NCBI GenBank assembly: GCA_937958075.1
Contig: CALFFB010000093.1
Span: forward strand, 1 to 18,957
Direction of reading: 5' to 3'
Length of the DNA: 18,957 nucleotides
From: an uncultured Geobacteraceae bacterium
GTDB lineage: Bacteria; Desulfobacterota; Desulfuromonadia; Desulfuromonadales; Geopsychrobacteraceae
The position numbers were made by a program, and so were the translations under genes. The notes beneath the pieces are model-generated. The model had not been told where the DNA came from and ran no database searches. It worked only from the letters and a program-made list of their open reading frames with translations. Positions within the stretch are counted from its first letter, which is position 1. Each line of letters starts with the position of its first letter. This document shows positions 15,344 through 18,957 of the stretch, piece by piece.

Positions 15344-15407
15344 TATGCTCAATTTCAATTTATTGTTAGCGTTCAGTTGAAGATTGCTGCATGTCATGGA
15401 GTGTCCA

Positions 15408-15611
15408 TTGGAACAGAAAAATCACTTAAGGGAAGTCCGTGAATCGCTGTTGATGAGCAAAGCGGAGCTGGCCCGTAAGGCTGATGTCTCACCATTAACG
15501 ATCACCCGGATCGAACGCGGCAGTCCTTGCCGTTTGGAAACAATGCGTAAAATTATTCTGGCGTTAGGCATGAAGTTGTCGGACAAGGGTAGAATTTTCC
15601 CGGAAGGGTAG
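15408..15611 (+). CDS. small XRE/Cro-type helix-turn-helix regulator
   Basis: A protein of 67 residues (TTG 15408) or 71 residues (ATG 15396) that consists almost entirely of one Xre-type helix-turn-helix domain. The HTH core is SKAELARKADVSPLTITRIERG, followed by MRKIILALGMKLSDKG. The pattern of a Q/E-L-A turn, then S-x-x-T-I-x-R-I-E-x-G, is typical of DNA-binding XRE proteins. Start: GGAG at 15398-15401 is 6 bases before TTG 15408, whereas ATG 15396 has no ribosome-binding site and overlaps that GGAG. I therefore prefer TTG, without certainty. The gene follows a perfect promoter and is followed by a terminator-like hairpin and pilM. Its likely role is control of the pilus genes or its own promoter. 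The target is inference. Confidence 0.88.
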   Translation: MEQKNHLREVRESLLMSKAELARKADVSPLTITRIERGSPCRLETMRKIILALGMKLSDKGRIFPEG

Positions 15612-15614
15612 GTT

Positions 15615-15642
15615 TCTGGCGGGGGTTCGCCGGATGTTTTTT
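15615..15642 (+). terminator. terminator-like hairpin between the XRE gene and pilM
   Basis: TCTGGCG (15615-15621) pairs with CGCCGGA (15628-15634), 7 bp with one G-U, around a GGGGTT loop. It is followed by TGTTTTTT (15635-15642). This has the shape of an intrinsic terminator. It starts 3 bases after the XRE stop and ends 25 bases before pilM. It may be a partial terminator or attenuator between a strong promoter and the pilus genes. Confidence 0.7.
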
Positions 15643-15667
15643 GGCTTTCTTCGGACTGGATGTCATC

Positions 15668-16726
15668 ATGTTCGCATCGAAAAAAGATATTGTGGGGATC
15701 GATATCGGGACCAGCGCTGTTAAAATGGTGCGCCTGCGTGAGTCGCATGGTGTCTATCATTTGCAGAATATCGGCATTGTCCCGCTGGCGCCGGAAACGA
15801 TTATCGACAACGCCATTATGGATTCACCGGCGATTGTCGCGGTCATCAAGGGGATGCTGGAGTCGATGAAGGTCAAAAGCAAGCGGGTAGCGACGTCCGT
15901 TTCCGGACATTCGGTGATTATCCGCAAGATCAACCTGCCGCTGATGACAGAGGCTGAACTGGAATCCTCCATCCAGTGGGAAGCCGAACAATACATCCCC
16001 TTTGATGTGTCCGAGGTGAATATTGATTTTCAGATCATTGGTCCCGACGCCAAGGATCCCGCCCAGATGAATGTGGTGCTGGTAGCCGCCAAAAAAGAAT
16101 TTGTCAACGACTATGTGGCCGTATTCACTGATGCCGGGCTCGAACCGGTGGTTATGGATATCGACTGTTTCGCTCTGGAAAACATGTTCGACTACAACTA
16201 CGGATTTGTCGATGGTGAGGTCATCGCCCTGATCGATCTTGGTGCCAGCGCCACCAGCGTCAATATTCTGCGTGGTTCCACCTCAGTTTTTACCCGTGAC
16301 ATCCAGTCGGGAAGCAGTCTGCTCAGCCATGAACTGCAGAAGAAACTGGCCCTGAGTCGTGACGACGCCGAGCGCGCCAAGCTCGGTGAGAGCAACCTGG
16401 CGGATGTTGATCCGGATGCGGTAGAGGGTGTTTTGACCGACGCGACGGAAAGTTTGATCCAGGAGGTTCAACGTTCCCTCGATTTCTTTTCTGCCACTTC
16501 GAGTGAAGAGCGGATCAGCAAGGTCTACCTGACCGGTGGTATCGCTGCCTCCCGGCGCATGCTTGAGGCCCTGCAGAGACGTTTGGATATCGAGGTTGAA
16601 AGTATCAATCCCTTCCGAAACATAACGATCAATGAAAAGGTTTTCGACAGGGACTACCTGGACGCCGTCAGCTCCATGTTTGCCGTTGCAACCGGACTGG
16701 CCATGAGAAAGGTGGGTGACAAATGA
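15668..16726 (+). CDS. pilM: type IV pilus assembly ATPase-fold protein PilM
   Basis: Cytoplasmic actin/FtsA-like protein that binds the N-terminal tail of PilN and forms the inner part of the type IV pilus alignment complex. From ATG 15668 it has 352 residues, the normal PilM length. The N-terminal DIVGIDIGTSAVKMVRL is the phosphate-1 nucleotide-binding motif. EAEQYIPFDVSEVNIDFQI is a strong PilM signature, and ALIDLGASATSVNIL is the phosphate-2 motif. YLTGGIAASRRMLEAL is the adenosine-binding motif near the C-terminus. A TTG at 15641 is in frame but lies in the T tract of the preceding hairpin and is unlikely. The ribosome-binding site of ATG 15668 is weak (GGA, 7 bases). pilN overlaps its stop by ATGA. 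Confidence 0.97.
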   Translation: MFASKKDIVGIDIGTSAVKMVRLRESHGVYHLQNIGIVPLAPETIIDNAIMDSPAIVAVIKGMLESMKVKSKRVATSVSGHSVIIRKINLPLMTEAELESSIQWEAEQYIPFDVSEVNIDFQIIGPDAKDPAQMNVVLVAAKKEFVNDYVAVFTDAGLEPVVMDIDCFALENMFDYNYGFVDGEVIALIDLGASATSVNILRGSTSVFTRDIQSGSSLLSHELQKKLALSRDDAERAKLGESNLADVDPDAVEGVLTDATESLIQEVQRSLDFFSATSSEERISKVYLTGGIAASRRMLEALQRRLDIEVESINPFRNITINEKVFDRDYLDAVSSMFAVATGLAMRKVGDK

Positions 16727-17274
16727 TACGCATCAACCTTCTGCCTGTTCGTGCTGCCCAGAAAAAAGAGAAGCTCAAGTCACAACTGTCCATACTGGTG
16801 TTATCGCTGATTCTCGTTGCCCTGGTCTGCGGCGTCGTTTTTTTCCAGCAGCAGAAAAAAAATCAGGGACTGGAAAGTGAAATCGCTGAAATCAACCGGC
16901 GCAACGCCGAGTTGCAGAAAATTATTGGCGAAGTGCGCAATTATGAGAAGAAGAAGGCTGACCTTGAACAGAAACTGCAGGTGTTGGCTCAGCTCAAACA
17001 ACAGAAAAGCGGTCCGGTCCGGTTGATGGATGATTTGAGCGATGCCCTGCCGCCTGAGCTCTGGCTGACCAGCTTTGCCGAACAGGGGGGCAGTATCGAT
17101 CTGGCCGGTATGGCTGATACGGAACAGACGGTCGCATTGTTTATGCAAAAGCTGGAACAATCACCTTTCTATGAAAATATCGAATTGACTGTCACAGAAC
17201 AGACGAATGTTGGTAATCGCAGAATGCAACGATTCACTCTCAAGGGCCGGGCTGTGAATCCCGCATCGAACTAA
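16723..17274 (+). CDS. pilN: type IV pilus inner-membrane protein PilN
   Basis: Bitopic inner-membrane protein of the alignment complex, with 183 residues. The extreme N-terminus MIRINLLPVR is the conserved PilN tail that docks into PilM. A transmembrane helix (about 21-43) is followed by a Lys/Glu-rich coiled coil (about 44-96). A periplasmic ferredoxin-like domain comes next, with LMDDLSDALPPELWLTSFAEQGG and an ALFMQKLEQSPFYENIEL segment. The start overlaps the pilM stop (ATGA at 16723-16726), with an AAAGGTGG ribosome-binding site inside pilM, so translation is coupled. It is expected to heterodimerise with PilO, the next gene. Confidence 0.96.
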   Translation: MIRINLLPVRAAQKKEKLKSQLSILVLSLILVALVCGVVFFQQQKKNQGLESEIAEINRRNAELQKIIGEVRNYEKKKADLEQKLQVLAQLKQQKSGPVRLMDDLSDALPPELWLTSFAEQGGSIDLAGMADTEQTVALFMQKLEQSPFYENIELTVTEQTNVGNRRMQRFTLKGRAVNPASN

Positions 17275-17288
17275 CGGGACGGTATGCG

Positions 17289-17864
17289 ATGAACCCTAGA
17301 CTTGAAAAACTCCTCAGCCTTCCTGCCTATCAGCGTGTTATCGGTCTGCTGCTGATAATGGGTGTTATTGTCGCTGCGTTCTATTTTCTGCTCCTGCAGC
17401 CGCTTCTTGAAGAGCAGGGCAGGCTGGTATCTCAGCGCGATTCTGCCCAGACGGTTCTTCAGAAGAATCAGCGTATTGCCAACAATCTCGACGCCTACAA
17501 GGCGGATTATGAAAATCTGCAGGTGCAGCTTGAAAAAGCCCTTGGTGAACTTCCTCTGGACAAGGAAATACCAACCCTGCTGACCAAGATCGCATCGCTC
17601 GCTCAGGAAAAGGGGCTGGATGTGCTGCGCTTCAGGCCTCTGGCGGAGGTGCCGAAGGACTTCTATGCCGATGTGCCTGTCGAGTTGCGTTTAAGCGGCT
17701 CCTATCATCAGGTCGCGATGTTTTTTGATGCCGTCAGTAAAATGGAGCGTATTGTCAATATTCAAGGGTTGAAACTCGGTAGTGCAAAAGAGGTGGATGG
17801 TCGAACGGCTTTGGCCATAGACTGTCGGGCGATAACTTTTCGTTTTTTGGGGAACAGACAATAG
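17289..17864 (+). CDS. pilO: type IV pilus inner-membrane protein PilO
   Basis: Partner of PilN in the periplasmic part of the alignment complex, 191 residues. Hydrophobic segment at about 17-37 (VIGLLLIMGVIVAAFYFLLL) after a short cytoplasmic start, followed by a coiled coil (about 38-90). The coiled coil runs into GELPLDKEIPTLLTKIASLAQEKGL, a signature PilO stretch. The C-terminal ferredoxin-like domain has VPVELRLSGSYHQVAMFFDAVSKMERIVNI, also diagnostic. GGGA lies 9 bases before the ATG. An out-of-frame ATG at 17284 just upstream does not start a gene. It lies 14 bases after pilN in the standard order. Confidence 0.96.
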   Translation: MNPRLEKLLSLPAYQRVIGLLLIMGVIVAAFYFLLLQPLLEEQGRLVSQRDSAQTVLQKNQRIANNLDAYKADYENLQVQLEKALGELPLDKEIPTLLTKIASLAQEKGLDVLRFRPLAEVPKDFYADVPVELRLSGSYHQVAMFFDAVSKMERIVNIQGLKLGSAKEVDGRTALAIDCRAITFRFLGNRQ

Positions 17865-17882
17865 AAAGGCGGTGTCCTGAGA

Positions 17883-18434
17883 ATGTACCAGTCTGCGCAT
17901 ATTGTTTCTCGCTGGGCACTATGTATGTTGCTCACAGCAATGACGGTCTTTTGTTTCCCTGTTTTTTCAGCAGAGGCGAACCAGGATCCAGCTCAATCCA
18001 CACCCGTGATTGATAATCAAGAGGCTTCTGCTGAATATGTTTATCAGGACCGTGGTCGTCGAGATCCTTTTACCCCGCTTATACGAAAAGAGGATCCTGT
18101 GCCCGAGATTCAGCCACAGCGCAGGCCTGAGCAATTACGCGGACCCCTTGAACAGTTTGAGCTGCGTCAGTTGCGTTTGATTGCGGTACTGGTCGTTCAG
18201 GGGGCTCCCCGCGCCATGGTCGCCGCTCCTGACGGTAAAAGTTATACGGTTAAGGTTGATGACTACATCGGTCTAAACGGTGGACGTGTCAAGGATATTC
18301 AGACCAGGCTGGTGAAGGTTGATGAAAGCGGCATGCGTGTCGAAGCACATCCAGACCGTATTGTTATTGAGGAAACAGGGATAGACAGCCAGAGCGGCCG
18401 CACTGTCAAGGAAGATCGTTATATTGTACTGTAA
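17883..18434 (+). CDS. pilP: type IV pilus assembly protein PilP
   Basis: Periplasmic protein that connects PilN-PilO to the PilQ secretin. It has 183 residues. The N-terminus has a hydrophobic segment (about 12-29) ending FPVFSAEA, which looks like a signal peptide or anchor. DRGRRDPFTPLI (about 56-67) is the conserved RDPF motif. The C-terminal beta domain follows: LEQFELRQLRLIAVL, APRAMVAAPDGKSYTVKVDDYIGLNGGRVKDI. Characterised PilP proteins are usually lipoproteins. Here neither cysteine in the leader (in WALCML or TVFCFP) forms a good lipobox, so lipidation is doubtful. The ribosome-binding site is weak (GGTG, 8 bases away). pilQ follows after 26 bases. Confidence 0.94.
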   Translation: MYQSAHIVSRWALCMLLTAMTVFCFPVFSAEANQDPAQSTPVIDNQEASAEYVYQDRGRRDPFTPLIRKEDPVPEIQPQRRPEQLRGPLEQFELRQLRLIAVLVVQGAPRAMVAAPDGKSYTVKVDDYIGLNGGRVKDIQTRLVKVDESGMRVEAHPDRIVIEETGIDSQSGRTVKEDRYIVL

Positions 18435-18460
18435 CGTTTTACGCGTTTAGGGGAATGATT

Positions 18461-18957
18461 ATGAGAAGAAGCACATTGCTCCTTTGTCTTATGTTTTTAG
18501 CCGGCCCAGTCATGATAACGCCTGTGGCGGCTGAGTCCCTGTCTTCGCTCTCCGTATCGGAGCGCGAGGTGGTTCTGTCAGCGACAGAAGGTATTGAGCA
18601 GATTCGATACTTTACCCTTGATGCGCCAAAACGGCTGGTGGTTGATCTTTACAGTGTAGTGCCGGGTGATCACGCTGCGGATGTTCCCTTGTCCGCCGGT
18701 TTTGCCCTGCTACGCACCGGTACCCTGGATAACCGGACGCGTTTTGTTTTTGACGTTGCTGGCGACCGGTTTCCGGTGTTCAATGTGGTGACAGGTGATG
18801 ACCGCGCCATCGTAACCTGGGAAGCGCCGGAAACAACGACCTTCGCCGCCCTGGCGGAACCGGCGACGCAGGGCAGCGCAAAGGTTGATGCCATTGATTT
18901 TACCTCGGATGCTGGACAATCCCGCCTGCTGTTGACGATCAGTGGCAATGCCAGGGC
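18461..18957 (+). CDS. pilQ: type IV pilus secretin PilQ, N-terminal part (truncated by window end)
   Basis: Outer-membrane secretin through which the pilus exits. Only the first 165 codons are present and the frame stays open to the last base. ATG 18461 is preceded by AGGGGA at 6-base spacing. Residues 1-24 form a signal peptide (RRSTLLLCLMFLAG, then VAA-ES). The mature part starts with an AMIN domain (about 27-125), recognisable by IRYFTLDAPKRLVVDLY and RTGTLDNRTRFVFDVAG. These domains bind peptidoglycan. A second AMIN-like stretch starts at VDAIDFTSDAG near residue 146. The secretin core lies beyond the window. It follows pilP in the canonical pilMNOPQ order. Confidence 0.94.
   Translation, partial: MRRSTLLLCLMFLAGPVMITPVAAESLSSLSVSEREVVLSATEGIEQIRYFTLDAPKRLVVDLYSVVPGDHAADVPLSAGFALLRTGTLDNRTRFVFDVAGDRFPVFNVVTGDDRAIVTWEAPETTTFAALAEPATQGSAKVDAIDFTSDAGQSRLLLTISGNAR

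Noticed and set aside
1..18957. Mobile elements, CRISPR arrays, tRNA or rRNA genes, phage or defence genes
   Set aside because: I saw no direct-repeat arrays, transposase or integrase motifs, tRNA-like cloverleaf ends, or toxin-antitoxin pairs. The small XRE gene has no toxin neighbour and sits with pilus genes.

Overview
This window is a stretch of core bacterial chromosome from a GC-rich Gram-negative bacterium. The organism is probably a member of Desulfuromonadia (the Geobacter, Pelobacter and Desulfuromonas group). That assignment is inference. It rests on three things: the gene order truA-rplM-rpsI-argC, the block queA-tgt-yajC-secD-secF followed by recJ, and a prepilin peptidase next to a small XRE-type regulator and pilMNOPQ. 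All genes are on the + strand, spacing is tight, and start codons overlap stop codons at several junctions. There are no mobile elements, rRNA, tRNA or CRISPR arrays, no plausible minus-strand genes, and no gene-free stretch longer than about 205 bases.

Layout. Bases 1-48 are the last codons of truA. A ribosomal protein pair, rplM-rpsI (157-997), ends at a textbook intrinsic terminator (1031-1060). argC (1143-2180), for arginine biosynthesis, follows. Next comes the least ordinary part. A membrane protein with a degenerate protein-kinase-like domain, a TPR region and an NTF2-like C-terminal domain (2218-4368) overlaps by 4 bases an L,D-transpeptidase-family gene (4365-5723) that ends in a related NTF2-like domain. 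A 205-base gap holds a stem-loop and a candidate promoter.

A tRNA-modification and protein-export cluster follows: queA and tgt (queuosine), yajC, secD and secF (Sec translocase accessory complex), then a membrane-anchored TPR protein (11087-11671). A perfect 13-bp stem-loop separates it from recJ (ssDNA exonuclease), murB (peptidoglycan precursor synthesis) and the prepilin peptidase gene pilD, which overlaps murB.

The last part is type IV pilus assembly. A perfect-consensus sigma70-type promoter (15316-15343) precedes a 67-71 residue helix-turn-helix gene. A terminator-like hairpin follows that gene, and then come pilM, pilN, pilO, pilP and the start of pilQ, which runs off the window end. 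PilM, PilN, PilO and PilP form the alignment complex linking the inner-membrane motor to the PilQ secretin. PilD processes the pilins they assemble.

I found no clearly new defence or mobile system. The best candidate for something under-described is the overlapping pseudokinase/L,D-transpeptidase pair sharing an NTF2-like domain. The second is the promoter-regulator-hairpin arrangement in front of pilM.
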